This document shows positions 12,181 to 29,060 of a DNA stretch of 64,000 nt, one piece after another. The notes beneath the pieces were generated by a model. It was given only the letters and a program-made list of their open reading frames with translations, made no database searches and was not told where the DNA came from. Numbering within the stretch: the first letter of the stretch is position 1; every line of letters starts with the position of its first letter. Made by a program: the position numbers and the translations under genes. Origin of the DNA: Cinclus cinclus (lineage: Eukaryota; Chordata; Aves; Passeriformes; Cinclidae); the NCBI RefSeq assembly GCF_963662255.1, contig NC_085046.1, forward strand, positions 130,307,332 through 130,371,331, written 5' to 3'.

Positions 12181-12633
12181 TAAACAGTGGGGCCGGAGCG
12201 GCGGGGCGGGCCGGGGCCGAGGCCGCGGCCGGGGGCGGTCCCGTCCCGTCCCGTCGGGGCGGAGCGGCGCGGCCCCGAGCGCGGGGCTGTGCGCGCCGCG
12301 GGGTGGGCCGGCGGCGGCGGCGGGCGGGCGGGGACAGCGCTCCACGCCAGTCACCGCTGAAATGTGATGGACCGGGCAGGGGGCGGCTCAGACTCGCGCC
12401 GAGCCTCGCCGGGGTCGAAGGCGGGAGGCTGCGGGCGGGAGGCGGCGGTCTATGCCGGGGCCCCGGGACCGCAGCGGCCAGAGCTCCCAGCCGCCGCCCA
12501 GCCCTCCGCAACATGCCGGTCGCCGCCGGGCCCCGGCCCCGCTGAGCGCCTCCGCTGTGGATCTAATGTCTCCGTGAAGGTGCCGCGGCCGCCACCTCAG
12601 CTTTGTCCCGGGAGGAGCAGCAGGCTGCGGTAG
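12180..12633 (+). other. OSR2: Probable OSR2 non-coding exon 1 (5' end approximate)
   Basis: The 3' boundary is well supported by a near-consensus donor, TAG|GTGAGT, at 12633/12634, which would splice to the exon 2 acceptor at 15491. The 5' end is inferred from a TTTAAA box at 12151-12156, which predicts initiation about 25-30 bases downstream. The exon is very G+C rich, with CCGTC repeats near 12240 and a GGC/GGCG run near 12310-12331. It contains ATG-TGA (12362-12367), a minimal upstream ORF, and a longer 88-codon upstream ORF starting at 12367. Mammalian OSR2 also has a non-coding first exon and alternative 5' ends, so other first exons inside intron 1 cannot be excluded. Confidence 0.6.
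12367..12633 (+). CDS. Upstream ORF in OSR2 leader (88 codons, hypothetical)
   Basis: An ATG at 12367 with G at -3 and G at +4 opens an 88-codon frame that ends in TAG at 12631-12633, the last three bases of exon 1. The predicted product is rich in Pro, Ala, Arg and Gly, as any frame in such G+C-rich DNA would be, and matches no family I know. If the leader starts upstream of 12367, this ORF would be met before the main start and could lower OSR2 translation. It is more likely a cis-acting uORF than a gene for a stable protein. Confidence 0.25.
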   Translation: MDRAGGGSDSRRASPGSKAGGCGREAAVYAGAPGPQRPELPAAAQPSATCRSPPGPGPAERLRCGSNVSVKVPRPPPQLCPGRSSRLR

Positions 12634-17877
<5,244 letters not shown>

Positions 17878-18231
17878 AGCAGCCAGGGACCCGCACCCGC
17901 TCCGGCAGCTCCAACTTGCCCACTTTACTCAAGGAGTGTATTGTAGGAACTCACAGACGCGCACACACACACGGAGACACGCACGCAGACTCGGGGCCAA
18001 GATTTCCTACCACATGTCTGCGAAACTCGTTTAGAGAGTGCGGACTGCAGGATCGGGCCCCTCTCCAACCCACACCCAAGCGTAAAGCTCATCTTGTAGA
18101 TAATCGCGGCTCATTTTAGAGCTCTGTACAGAACGTGTTTCTTTTCCTTCGTTTGTTTGTTTTGTATTGTGTCAGATGCACATCGATAACAAATCATGGA
18201 GGCAAAGTATCTCTTTAAAAACGTATTTCAA

Positions 18232-18237
18232 AATAAA
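18232..18237 (+). terminator. OSR2 poly(A) signal 1
   Basis: A canonical AATAAA, followed within 15 bases by a U-rich run. It would give a 3' UTR of about 380 bases. Confidence 0.5.
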
Positions 18238-18337
18238 TCCTTCTTTTTTTCCAAATACCTCCCGCCTTCTTGTATTATTCTCTGAGCATTTGGGCTTTTT
18301 TTTTCCTGCTGTGTCAATGCAATGGTAAAGCATATTG

Positions 18338-18343
18338 AATAAA
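18338..18343 (+). terminator. OSR2 poly(A) signal 2 (best context)
   Basis: AATAAA followed about 40-65 bases later by a G/U-rich region (TTTTGGTGTT, TTTGTTTGGTCTGTT), the usual downstream element. It is the best-supported 3' end, with cleavage predicted near 18,360. Confidence 0.65.
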
Positions 18344-18576
18344 TTTCCTAGCCGGGTAATTGTACTGTCACAACAATTTTGGTGTTCGCTTTTGTTTGGT
18401 CTGTTCCACTGTCGCGGTTGTGTTATCTATTGTTAAGTAAAATGAAAGTGCCTTATTTGAGAGTTTATAGCTCTATTACTTAATAGTATGAATGTCTAAA
18501 TATTAACTTCTGTACTTTTTTTCCTAATTTTCCCGAACGATTTTTTTTAAAGAAGAAAAACAAAGAAATATTTGCA

Positions 18577-18582
18577 AATAAA
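18577..18582 (+). terminator. Possible distal OSR2 poly(A) signal
   Basis: A third AATAAA in an A-rich context. The downstream G/U-rich signal is weaker, so it is a possible minor distal site or chance. Confidence 0.3.
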
Positions 18583-18589
18583 CCGATCT

Positions 18590-21500
18590 TAGGAAATAAT
18601 GCACAGAGCCGTTCTTATGCCAAAGCGGCTTATTAGTAACTTATTTGCAATCAGGCCGTATATTGTAAAAGTCATCCCTCTCGCGGGGATTGCAGCAGGC
18701 AGACTCCTGCCTGTAGACTTTGGACACGGGCAATTCCCCCGCCTAGACAGGGACTTTATCCTGCAGAAGACGATTCTTTCCCGACGGGTCTGGAAGCAAA
18801 CAGCGAGGCGCCAATTGCGCCCTCCGCCCCGGGCTCATCAGCCGGCCCCGGCGGAGCTGCGGAACTGGGAGCAGGGATCCCCTCGCCCCGTTCCCCTCCT
18901 CCATCTGCCTGCCGAGCACAGCTCACACCCAGGGGGGTGGACGGAGAGGCGCTAAGGAGACGGATTGATCCCCCTTTCTCCGGAGACCCTCACCCCAGGC
19001 ACTCCGCACTGGGGTGGCTTTGGCCACCCGTCATGTGCACCCCGCGCTCGCTCAGTGCCTGCACCGGGTCTGCAGCCGGCGGGATGGTGGCACTGAGCAA
19101 TGGGCTGTCCTCCCTTGCCATCCTTGCCAGCCCTTCACCAGTGCCTGTGGACTCTTCTGGAAAGGTGTCTTGCCAACACTGAGACATTTTTCCTGATATA
19201 TTGCAGGGTGACTTGGATATACATCCCCTCATTACCATCCCACTGCTCTTGTCACTTCTGGCACCCTCTCCACAGTGTTTTGAGTAGTTCGGGACCCCAA
19301 AAATTGCTATTTCTCAGTCTGGGAGCAACTGTCCTGCCCTACTCTTCTGCCAAATTAAGGACCAGGTTAGAATGGCATGGAGAAATCTTTTCCCCAGGCC
19401 CAGGGAGCCCTGTCCAAGGACAGAGCAACCCCCTTGCACCCAGTCCAGCAGGGAGGGTTTCTACTCCTCTAGCAGGGTACCAGAACTCCAGGCTGTTCCA
19501 TCCATAGGAAGGATCACAGATTCTAACATGCCCAAAAGCAGCAGGTGCTGACAGAGCCTTGTGTGGGTACACTGTCCCCATCCCTTCGGCGGGGAACCAC
19601 ACAGCCTGAACACTGTTAATGAGTAGCAAGCCAAACCCAGCAATGCCTGGGCTGCAGTCAGACCATCGGTGCAGAAAGCTCTGCACCATGCCTGCACTGC
19701 CTCCACAGGTGGCTACAAGGGGCCAGGGACTACGAGCCAGCCCTGCTCTGCCCTAGACCAGGCAGCAAGGTGAATTTCCATGGGTACAGCAGATTTGACA
19801 GTACCAAACTCAAAGTTTCTTATGTGATAAAGGCCTGTCTCTCATCCACTCCTGTCCAGGAAGATGGGGAAGGAAACAACACCTCTGCAGCCAGAAACAC
19901 TGGTCTGCTGGCTGAACAGCAGCCTCCCTAGTCAAAGTTTATGTAGTGCCATCTTTTCTCTTACTCCTCACCACCTGTGAACTTGCACCCCTTCTTTGCA
20001 GGCATACTGCACCCGTAGAAATACCATTTCTCACACCCTGCCCTGCCATGTTGGCAGTCCTTGTTCTCCCTCATCAAAATGCTTCTTTCTCCTCACTGCC
20101 CCTCTCCAACTTCTCTTCATGGGCATCTTTTCCTCCTTCATGGGCATCTTCCCAATATCTGATGTCTTCCCGTCTGACTGATTCTTCTACTCCCAGTACA
20201 TTCCTGTTTTCTCAGTAGGTTATTTCCTCTAAGTTTCTCTATCCTTATTGTTCTCTGAGTTCCTGTCCCCAGGCCATTTTACGTCCCCAAGTACGGCAGC
20301 AAGGCTGGGATAACTCCGTTTGAGTAAACACTCCTGTCAGGATACATATGGGCTTAGTCCGCTCCTCATACGCCAAGTTCTGTGTGGAGTTTGTTTGGAA
20401 AGAACTTAATCAGATGAACAATATCAAAGGACGAAATTAAAGTGATTGTATATAGCTAAGGTTTTATTTAATTGTTTGAGGTTGCTTGTTTAATAATCTT
20501 TCCCCTGAGCAGACACAGACTGTAAATTTATCTTCTGAGGATTTCTAAAGTTCAGCAGCCAGAAAAAAACCCAAATTACTGAAGAGGGTCAGTGACAAGC
20601 ATCTCTGACATTTGGTCCATGGATTGTTATTTTATACTTAAACCAGTAGCTATCATCTTAAAATGTCAGAGAATGATCTAGTATTTCTCTTTGCTATCAA
20701 TACACTTGCCTATAGCACTGCCATGCCCCATTCACTTCTTAAAAATTCATCCCTCCCTTGAAAATTTCAGAGGCAGCTATAAAGAACATGTTAAAATACA
20801 CATATGGTTTGTTGGTTTTAGACCTGTTGGGAACAGAAACAAGCTCTGTAAAGCTACTTTTTGGGCAGGGCTAGGGTTTTTATAGCCATAAAGTTCCATC
20901 CTGGCTTTCACAATGCAAACACTAAATACAGCAATATCCCTGTGACTGCCGTGTGTGCCTTCATGAAGAATCTTCCTTTCCTCTGGAAGTTCTCTGCTCA
21001 GTCACAGAACACAGCACACAGCTCCATGCTTCTGCAGTTTCTCAGAGCTTCCCAAACCACCTGCCTCCTGCTGCTCTGTGTTCATCTCTCTGATTGCTGC
21101 TTCTTTTTCAGCATCGCTTTTTTATTTTTTTCCCTGCACTGGCGTGGCTCATTCTGCACCTTTTGCAGTCTTAGAAACAGCAGCTGCAGTGCTGTAGCAG
21201 GAAAAATAACTAGCTGTGCTGCATACCAGGGAGAAAAGAACAGCAGATAAGAAGAATAGTACAACAATCTCTGTTTTTTGGGGGCAAATTATAGCCCTTT
21301 AAGTTGCATCTGAAAACTGAGCTCTTTGCACATCAGTTGCTGAAACAGATGCTGTCTACAGCTGATGGCAGAGCAGCTCAGCCCAGCTAACTGTGCATTT
21401 TATATGCAGTAAATATCACGTAGCAATGACATGTCATGCTACTCCAGGCCAGCACAGGCTGTATCCGATGCCAGTACAAATTTGATGGCAAAGTCCAGCT

Positions 21501-23250
21501 TTATTCCAGTACCACCATGGGAATATGCATAGCCCAGATCTAAGTGTCAAACACTCAGCTGCAACCCAGTAATGCAGCATGGCCATGTCTGCCTGGGTCT
21601 AGGGCTGGTGCCCAGGGTCCCTTTGAGTAAAACATGAAAAACCACTATTTACTGAACTTCTCTCTACCTGCTCTCCCTTTCCTCTTCCCTCTTCCCTCTT
21701 CCTCCTCTCTGCTCTACTTTTGGATGTTTGCTATAGGAGTTGCTTCTCTTACCCCAGACATCCTGTACTACACCCTGCCTCCTGCCTATTCTCACATCCA
21801 TCTCTTTCCCTACTTTTCGCCTCCTGTTTATTTTTTGCTTTCCCATGTCGCACCCCACATTTCAATCTTTTTTCCTGAGTTACTTCCTTTACTTTGACTT
21901 TTTGGTTCCCTCTTTTGAGCTACTCCAACTTCACTTGTTGCTTCATTCTCTCCCTCAGCCACCAGCCCATAGGAGCTCCTCCCTCTTCCCTGACCCAGAT
22001 CTTGTGTCCCCTGTGTGGTACTTCTCACACACTGCTGGTCCTTTCTTAATGATCCCAAAAATTGATGTAATGTCCACGTGGCACTCAGGAGACATCAGAA
22101 CAGAAGCCGTAGATGTACTTGGACCATTTTAATCCGGCTAGCTCTGACACAAAGCCAGCAGCATAGTCCCAAGGAGGATCAGGGCTGGTGGCACATGCAG
22201 CTGGTGGCAGCCTGGGCTGCCCAGAGTGGAAGCACTATTGTCAGCAGTGCTGCAGCCCCCAAACTACGTGGCCCTCATAAAGATAAACAGGAGCCAGTGA
22301 TTTCAGGTGCAGCCTCCTGGCCCCAGAATGTCAAGCCTGAGTTTGCAGTCAGTCAGCTAAGTGGCACTGGTGGCTCAGAGCCTCTAATCACACCATGCTC
22401 CTAAAACTCTAACTGCAGTGTAGATGAGTGACTGGATTGACCAAATTGCATTACACAAAGGTTTAGGTATATGTTCCTTTATTTTAAAATTTTACTGTGT
22501 TTCCAGCTTATATTTCCCTCCTCATGGCACATTTCTTCCTTCCTACTTATGTAAACTTGTATTAGTTCTTTTTCCAACTTATAACAGTGCAGTTATAACA
22601 AAAGTAGGGTAGCTACCAGCCAAAAAGTTGTTTTTATTGAAATGATTAAAAATACTTACTTACATTCAAAATAAAGGCAACATATCTGTATAAAACATCA
22701 ATTTTATAATCTATTTTCAAAAATCCAGGTGCAAATGTTTATGAAATTTTTACTAGAAGCTCCTAGTTTACCAAATGAGATGCAAAACTACCTACACTGA
22801 GAACAGTAAGCATCTTTCCTAGATCTGCAGAATTAAGGCAATGGAAGTGTAAGCTGCTTCCTTTTCTTGGACCCTTCCTTGCAAGCTTGAACACCCTCTC
22901 CCAGGTGCAACCTTCAAACACTGCTTGGGACCTCATGATGAGTGGAGCAGGACCCAAAAGCATTGGGTGGGACCCAAAAGCAGTGGCCTTGCACCTTCAT
23001 CCCTATACAGTCAAGATGGAGTGGTACATGGTCACCTTTCCCTGGGAAGGTTTCTTCCTCTGTCAGCACTAGGGAAGAACTTTGCAGTACAGACTGACCA
23101 AAAAAGCTTAATCTAAAGTTTACAGATACAGAAAATACCAAGCTCCACCTGAAGTGAGCGGTGTATGCAGCAGGGCATCACTGTAGCTTTAGGGAGAGCA
23201 TGCTGGCTGCATCCCCAGCCCACAGGCGGGCAGGGGACAGGCAGCAAAGG
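18590..23250. other. Intergenic DNA downstream of OSR2
   Basis: No coding exon is recognised. The composition is mixed, with a pyrimidine-rich stretch near 21,640-21,960. Open frames here reach at most about 135 codons and have no conserved signature. A 20-base motif containing GGACCCAAAAGCA occurs twice in tandem near 22,950-22,987. Confidence 0.5.
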
Positions 23251-23265
23251 GAGAGGCAGCAGGGG

Positions 23266-23317
23266 ACAGCAGGCAGGGTCAGCAGGCAGGGACAGCAGGC
23301 AGGGACAGCAGGCAGGG
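23266..23317. repeat. Four-unit 13-bp minisatellite (ACAGCAGGCAGGG)
   Basis: Four consecutive 13-base units, the second with one changed base, are preceded by degenerate CAGGGGACAGGCAGC copies from about 23,230. Confidence 0.9.
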
Positions 23318-23853
23318 GGTCATGGCTCCAGTGGAGATCCCACATGCTGTGATGGGAGATGCAGTGACCCCAGGGGATGGAGCGATGTCTCTTCTCAGAC
23401 CTGGTAAAGCTGGCTGAAGGTGGAACCTCTCCTGGCTGCAGGCTACCACCAGCCCCAGCAGCCAGGCCTTGCAGCCATCACAGGGCTGGCTTGGATTTAG
23501 GGAGATGAGAGACACTCCTACAAGCTGTCCTCCATTGGGACCGCAGTGAAAGGGAGTTGGAAAGGGTGCTGGGCAGTCTCTGGGACAATCTGGATTGGTC
23601 AAGTGAATTTCCAGGCCTTCAGACTCCATTTGAAATCGGCCTCCTCTCAGCAGGAGAAGGGGAGCAGCAAGACTTTTGCTTTCCTGAAATTCTTGTAGGA
23701 TCCAGAGAGTGGCTCCATCGCCTCACACGGCTGAGGGTTGCAGCTGGGAGAAGATTACAAATCCCAGGCCTTTTGACTTTCCCTCTCTGCAGAAATCCCC
23801 CAGATTTCTGGCTTTGGAACAAGCTACCCTCGCCTTGCCCACCGAGCAGGGAT

Positions 23854-23876
23854 GGGCTGGGCTGGGCTGGGCTGGG
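23854..23876. repeat. (GGGCT)n short array
   Basis: Four GGGCT units plus a terminal GGG in a G-rich context. It could form a G-quadruplex because it has more than four GGG runs with 2-base loops. Confidence 0.85.
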
Positions 23877-24108
23877 AAGGCGAGCGGCCGGCAGGGAGGG
23901 CTGTGCCGTGCCGCAGGCAGCGCTGCGAGGCTCCCGCTCCCCCCGGCAGTGCCTTGACCTGAGGCTCCCTCGCCCTGCGCTTGTCAGGGCTCTCCTACAT
24001 GCCGGGGCATTTTGGAGACCCATTTGTTCATCTGGGGGAAGTAGATTGACTGATTGCTTGCTTTTCTTTTTTCAAGTGTAAAAGGAAGCAAAACCTTTAT
24101 GTCTTCTT

Positions 24109-24127
24109 CCCCCCTCCCCCCCCCCCC
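24109..24127. repeat. Poly(C) tract
   Basis: A run of C interrupted by a single T; homopolymer length here is prone to assembly error. Confidence 0.9.
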
Positions 24128-24767
24128 AGAGATTATTTTTAAGGCATTATCTCTACTACTGCCAGCTGACATCCTTTGGCGTCACTAGCACTCAGTGCAC
24201 TGAAGATGCCTCAAGGTGTGTCAGTCGTGCTTCACGTCAATGCTCCTTGATGTATCTCTTTGGCTGGAATTGAAAAGTACAGTTTCTAAATCTCCCGGTG
24301 ACCCAATTTGCATGGATCACTGGTGCGCTAGAATGTTGCTACTCCTTCCCATCGTGTTAATGCAAGTTTTCCTGCCTTCTGAGCAGCCTGGCCTCCATGC
24401 GCCGCGCTGAGCACGAGCGGAGAGCTTGGCTCTCTGTGAGTGGGAAACGGGCACGGCTGCTTCAGACTTAGTATCTTCCACACATGCTTTAGGTGTTTTC
24501 ATCGCTATATCACAGTCCCTTTATTTAAACATTGTAAATTCTTTTGCTTGATAAACATAGGCAGACAGCTGGATTATCTTAATCTTGGGGCTGCAGTCAG
24601 CAAGCACAGTGAGTGCTCCCAGGTTGTGGAGGCACCCTGTCCTGCCCGGCTCCCATGGGTGCCCCCGCAGCAGCGCTCGGTGTGTCACCAGGAATAGGAC
24701 CAAACCACTGCTGGGGTGGTTTGCCAGCCTGACACCACCTCTGGTCACAGGCTGCCTGCCCAGTGCC

Positions 24768-24803
24768 CCTGGGGACAGCCCTGGGGACAGCCCTGGGGAC
24801 AGC
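24768..24803. repeat. Three-unit 12-bp tandem repeat (CCTGGGGACAGC)
   Basis: Three exact 12-base units in tandem. Confidence 0.9.
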
Positions 24804-25626
24804 CCTAATTAATAGTTCCAGCAGCCTTGCGGCTCCCCGCACTGTGCTGCTCTGTCTGCCGGCACGCCGGGATGGGAAAGAGGGTGGCTGAAGGCAAAAC
24901 CTTGGGGGCCCTCCTAGAAGGCCCTGAGGCCCAGCTGTGATGGCAGATGGGATTCATGGGCAGCTCCAGCCCCGGGCGTGCTCAGGCTGCCTGCGAGGAC
25001 GATGCAGATGTGATGCACCTGCCCGCAGGATGCCATGACCTCCAGAGTCCTTCAAAGGACGCCTGGCTGGGCACAATGTAAACCCAGCACTGATGTAGTC
25101 CAGGAGCTGGTTCTGCTGGGATGAATCATTTAAACACACAAGCACCCCATGACTCTGCCTCTGATTTCCATGTTGTGGTCTTCTTTTCCCACTCCACAGA
25201 GGAAATGATGGCCCAATCCTAGGTAGGAACTGCAACAGAAAAACGCTAGGAAAACAAGGAAGCATTCGAGGGGATTTCAATTATATGTATGACTGAACAA
25301 ATCTGGGTGATTGGGTCAGATCCTCACCAACTTCTTTTGTCATGCACCCATTATCCTCTAATTTTATTTCACAAACACTGGCTCTTGAAATTAATGCTGC
25401 TTTAAGAGGTATGTAGCAGCTCACACTATCACATGTAATGTTCCTGACCATCTACAACCGTAGTTTTGTCATGATTCATAATTTCAAACTCCCACTAAAA
25501 AGGTTAAAAACAGATTTTCATTAGTTCAGCTGTGGGCACCTCACATTTTCCCGAGTCTCATTTGCCCAGTTAAAACAAAAAACAAATCTGGACACACCAT
25601 GTTTTTAACGAAAAATCAGTCTGCAC

Positions 25627-25807
25627 TGCAGTCATGTGGTCCTGTCTTTTTCTGGGGTGCACAACAGGTTCAGTTCCCTAAAATCACCCAGTAAACTCAG
25701 ATGAGCTGGGATTATGACACAGGAGTGAGCGCTATAGATGGGGACCTTGCTGCCTTTGCCTAGTTCTGTTCTTACATAGGCAGCACTTGTTTGTCTACTT
25801 CAACAGG
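25627..25807. repeat. Diverged local duplication, copy A
   Basis: It aligns over its whole length with 26,073-26,242. Shared landmarks, in the same order, are TGCAGT, TCTGGGG followed by GCACAACAG, TTCCCTAAAA, CAGATGAG, CCTTTGCCT, GGCAGCA and TTCAACAGG/TTCTTCAGG. The spacing between copies is about 440 bases. It is either an old tandem duplication or two copies of an unidentified repeat family. Confidence 0.6.
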
Positions 25808-26072
25808 GTTTTCCAACTGGGAAGGGAGGATGTGGGCAAATGAACAAGTTACTGCAGGCAAAACAGGGGATGTAGAAGTTCAGCCCCTCAGCTACTGCTC
25901 AGAAAGTGCTCCAATGTATTCTTAAACCTCCTCACAAATACAAACTCTTTTTTTCCTCTCCCACAGGGAATGAGACACCTGGCTTTTGCTACAAGGTCCT
26001 GTATGTAAGAGGGTGCAGGTGGACACTTGCCACCACAGAGCAACCAAACTGTAGGTTGGTGACACCTTGTCC

Positions 26073-26242
26073 TGCAGTTGGTTGTCTCTCTAAACTCTGG
26101 GGCACAACAGATTAATTCCCTAAAAGCCCCACTGTAAAATCCTGATTCAGATGAGGGAATGGCATGGGAGCTTCTGTGCTCAATTGGCCTTTGCCTCACA
26201 GCCACTTGCAGGCAGCAACTTAGTTTAACTAAATTCTTCAGG
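26073..26242. repeat. Diverged local duplication, copy B
   Basis: This is the partner of 25,627-25,807, in the same orientation, with the same series of landmark words and a few small insertions. Neither copy encodes a conserved frame. Confidence 0.6.
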
Positions 26243-28135
26243 TTTCAGCAACAGGAAATTACAGATGAGAGAATGCTCTGTGAAGTGCATTTGCAGTTTC
26301 AGTCACAAGCTGTGAAAAGTAGCAGCTCCCCAAGCCCTCAACTTTAACACTGCTATTAATACTGTTTTGTCTAATAGCATTGAAATCAATGGAGAATGAA
26401 GGTCTTGTTGTAGCAAACATCTTCCTGATGATGCTCAAGAAACCCATGTCCTGTCTTCACACAGTTTGGTGTCTAAACATCCCAACAAACTCCCAAGCAC
26501 CTCACAGTGTCCCAGCCAAAATACAAATGGTTAGGAAGGTGGGTCTAGTTAAAAACCTAGTTCAGAGGTGTTTCCTCTGCCAGGCAGCAGAACAGGCACT
26601 CTGAAATTTTCTTGAGGCAATGATAGGTGCTGTTCAGGGTTAATGAGGAGAGAAATTAGGGTTTTGCCCAGTGCCTTATTCCTTTTCCTTGGACAGCCTC
26701 AGCAAAAGTTCTCATACAGGTGCTTGGAGTGCTGCAAAGGAGAAAATCCCTGCCCCAAAATTGGATGGGTTTTGTAAACTTCCCCTGAGGACTTAACACC
26801 ACTCTGGTTTCCACACTGCTCTCACTGGTAATGTAGACAGTCTAAGGTAGTATAAAAGCTGATCAAGATGGCCAAATAAACTACCAGGGCTCCCTGCAGC
26901 GCTGGAACGTGAAAATATATTCCTGCAAAGCAGTCAGGAGAGGAATGGGTGCATGGCTGATAGGAGCAAAGCTGGCTGGTGTCTGCCCCATGGTTTGGTG
27001 GTGACTCTTCCCACTCCCTGAGGACAATAGGCCCCATCCTGAGAGTGGACTGGTTTCAATATGGGACTCTCCATCTTGATCCAGTTTGGATGGATCAAGA
27101 CATGTTGAGACATGCCTTTTCAATATGCTGCATTTTATTAAAAACAAAGTAGCTGTGGGCCAGATTGTAAAACTAGGTGGGCCTCATTTGTCTGTCCCTA
27201 CTGTAAGCCAATGAAACCTTCAACATATTCAAACTCTCACCTTTTTACCCATTTGAATGAAAAAGCATCACTAATAAAAGAAAATGACTCACCTAATGCT
27301 AAACCTGAGCTCTGTAGATCAGCTTTGATCAAATTCACTGACATTTGGATAACTGCGTTATTATAACTAAAACATCTTTTAAAGTTTTTTTTCCAGACGT
27401 TCATTCTTTAAAATTTGCTTTGATCACTGCGCATATCCTTTTCAGCAGAAATTTGTCCACAGAGGGTGAATTTTTTTCATTTGTTTTTCATATGGATTCT
27501 CTTTCCTTTGTTCATATTTTAAATCAGTGAAGCTACCCTTCAAGCTAGCCCTTACAATAAAAAACGCAGCTACTGTGTGGCTTTTAACAACTCATTTAAC
27601 CCATCTGTGCTTCAATAGTCTTGTTAGAAACCCAAGGCAACTCACACTCATTTATGCAATGAGGCTGATCATGAGGCTTAATTAGATATTTCTTTTTTTA
27701 GGATAAAGTAAACATTTCAGAAGGGCAGAGCAGGGAAGTGACGGTCGCTGTTATGGTGGTCTGACAATACCAATTTGTAATATGTTACAACAGTAGTGTT
27801 ACAAAATGCTGCACAGAAGGATATTTCTTTCAGAAAGTACTTTTGAATTAGTTCAAGCGCTCCAGTTTCCAAATAGGAGTCACAATCTGAGACAATTAAA
27901 ATAAATGGAAGCAGGAATGTGTCAGGACAATTACAAACTAAAAGACTGAAATCACTGGAGATGGAAGGGCAAAAATTTGCCTGTGTGTAAGTATGCATCT
28001 GTGTATGAAGCTCAGCTTTAGATGTTGAGAAGGATAAAGTTTGACTTTTCTTTTTCTATGGAAAAATTCACACATCTATGATGCAATAAAATTTACTTTA
28101 GCAATACATAAGTGCATTTGTAACCAATTTTTCCC
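26243..28135. other. Intergenic DNA, no gene seen
   Basis: A+T-rich sequence without recognisable exons. GGGCCAGATTGTAAAAC near 27,160 and TTGAAATCAATGGAGAA near 26,380 resemble words common in old amniote repeats. They are too short to call. Confidence 0.4.
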
Positions 28136-28139
28136 TTTC

Positions 28140-29060
28140 AAGCAGGCAGGAAGACTGTTTAAGCTTTAATTTGCTAATTATCATTTATTGTAATTTGACC
28201 ATGCAGCTGGGGAAGGTGGTGCTGATTGTTCATCAAAAAGGCGTCTGCCGGGCTCTAGAGTCAAGATAGTCTTATTAGTGGCTTTTTACAGCATGGGCAG
28301 AGTTCTTGTTAGAGCTTGTACCAGAGGTGGATTAACTACAAATAATTTTTAAAACTTTGAAGTCTAAAGCTGTAGCACCTTTTGCCGTATTCTAGGAAAA
28401 AAAAAAAAAAAAGCGAACGTGTTCAGATGAGGTTGGCTGGAGAGATTCTCCCCCTAGCTCGTACCAGGGTGCAGTCCTCGCCCTCCCAGGGCTGCCTGCG
28501 CAGCCATTTTGCAAACACAGATTGCTGTCATCTGACAGAGCCAGCCCTGCAACTCCACACGGCTTCTGCCTCCGATAAAACTATTTATGAGCGCGCACGT
28601 TTCCAGAGATCGGGCCCTGCGATCATTAGCTCCGCGCCAAGATTCTTAAGGATTGCTTGTTTTCCCAAAACACTTTAGGCTGAGAATTCCTATTAATACA
28701 AATCTGCTTTAAACAGGAGATAGTAATTTTTTTTAATGCAGACATCCTCTAATATTTTCATGATGTGGCTTATACCTTAATAGATAGCAGTTGCGGTGCA
28801 GATCTGGCCACGCAGTTGCATAACATATTTGCGGTAATGAGAACCCTTGCCGACATGGAAAATGAATATTAAGAAAATTAATGTAAGGAAAATCTTTAAT
28901 AGGTTTTTGTCTGTGTCTAATGCAATTTTGCAGTTAGCAGAAGGAAGGAATTTAGTACCAGGTGAGTAGCCAGTTCTTCAGAAATCATGTTTTGTTGACC
29001 GCATTTTAAGACCGGCTGTTTTGATTTAGCGCATCAGGAGCAATATCTGCTTCGTAAACA
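28140..29060. promoter_or_regulatory. Candidate conserved non-coding element about 10 kb downstream of OSR2
   Basis: A unique stretch rich in homeodomain-type cores starts with AATTTGCTAATTATCATTTA (about 28,171-28,190). It passes through a locally CpG-richer block with ATAAAACTATTTATGAGC (about 28,576) and GATCGGGCCC. It ends with TTGATTTAGCGCATCAGGAG and a forkhead-like GTAAACAAC (about 29,020-29,062). An A17 run lies at 28,397-28,413. No open frame or repeat explains it. Distance and composition suit an enhancer of OSR2, but conservation has not been tested. Confidence 0.35.

Larger units (their letters stand above)
17878..18582 (+). other. OSR2: OSR2 3' UTR
   Basis: This is the untranslated sequence after the TAG. 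The first part (CAGCCAGGGACCCG... through CCCACTTTACTCAAGGAGTG) resembles the mammalian OSR2 3' UTR as I remember it. It contains a (CA)-rich patch near 17,960-17,975, U-rich stretches, and three AATAAA hexamers at 18232, 18338 and 18577. Their downstream context favours the second. The end beyond 18,360 is uncertain. Confidence 0.75.

Noticed and set aside
12152..12514. A 120-codon minus-strand frame over OSR2 exon 1
   Set aside because: Low-complexity Pro/Arg/Ala sequence in a CpG island, with no homologue recognised.
28397..28413. An A17 run as the tail of a processed pseudogene
   Set aside because: The upstream sequence shows no resemblance to any mRNA and there is no flanking duplication.
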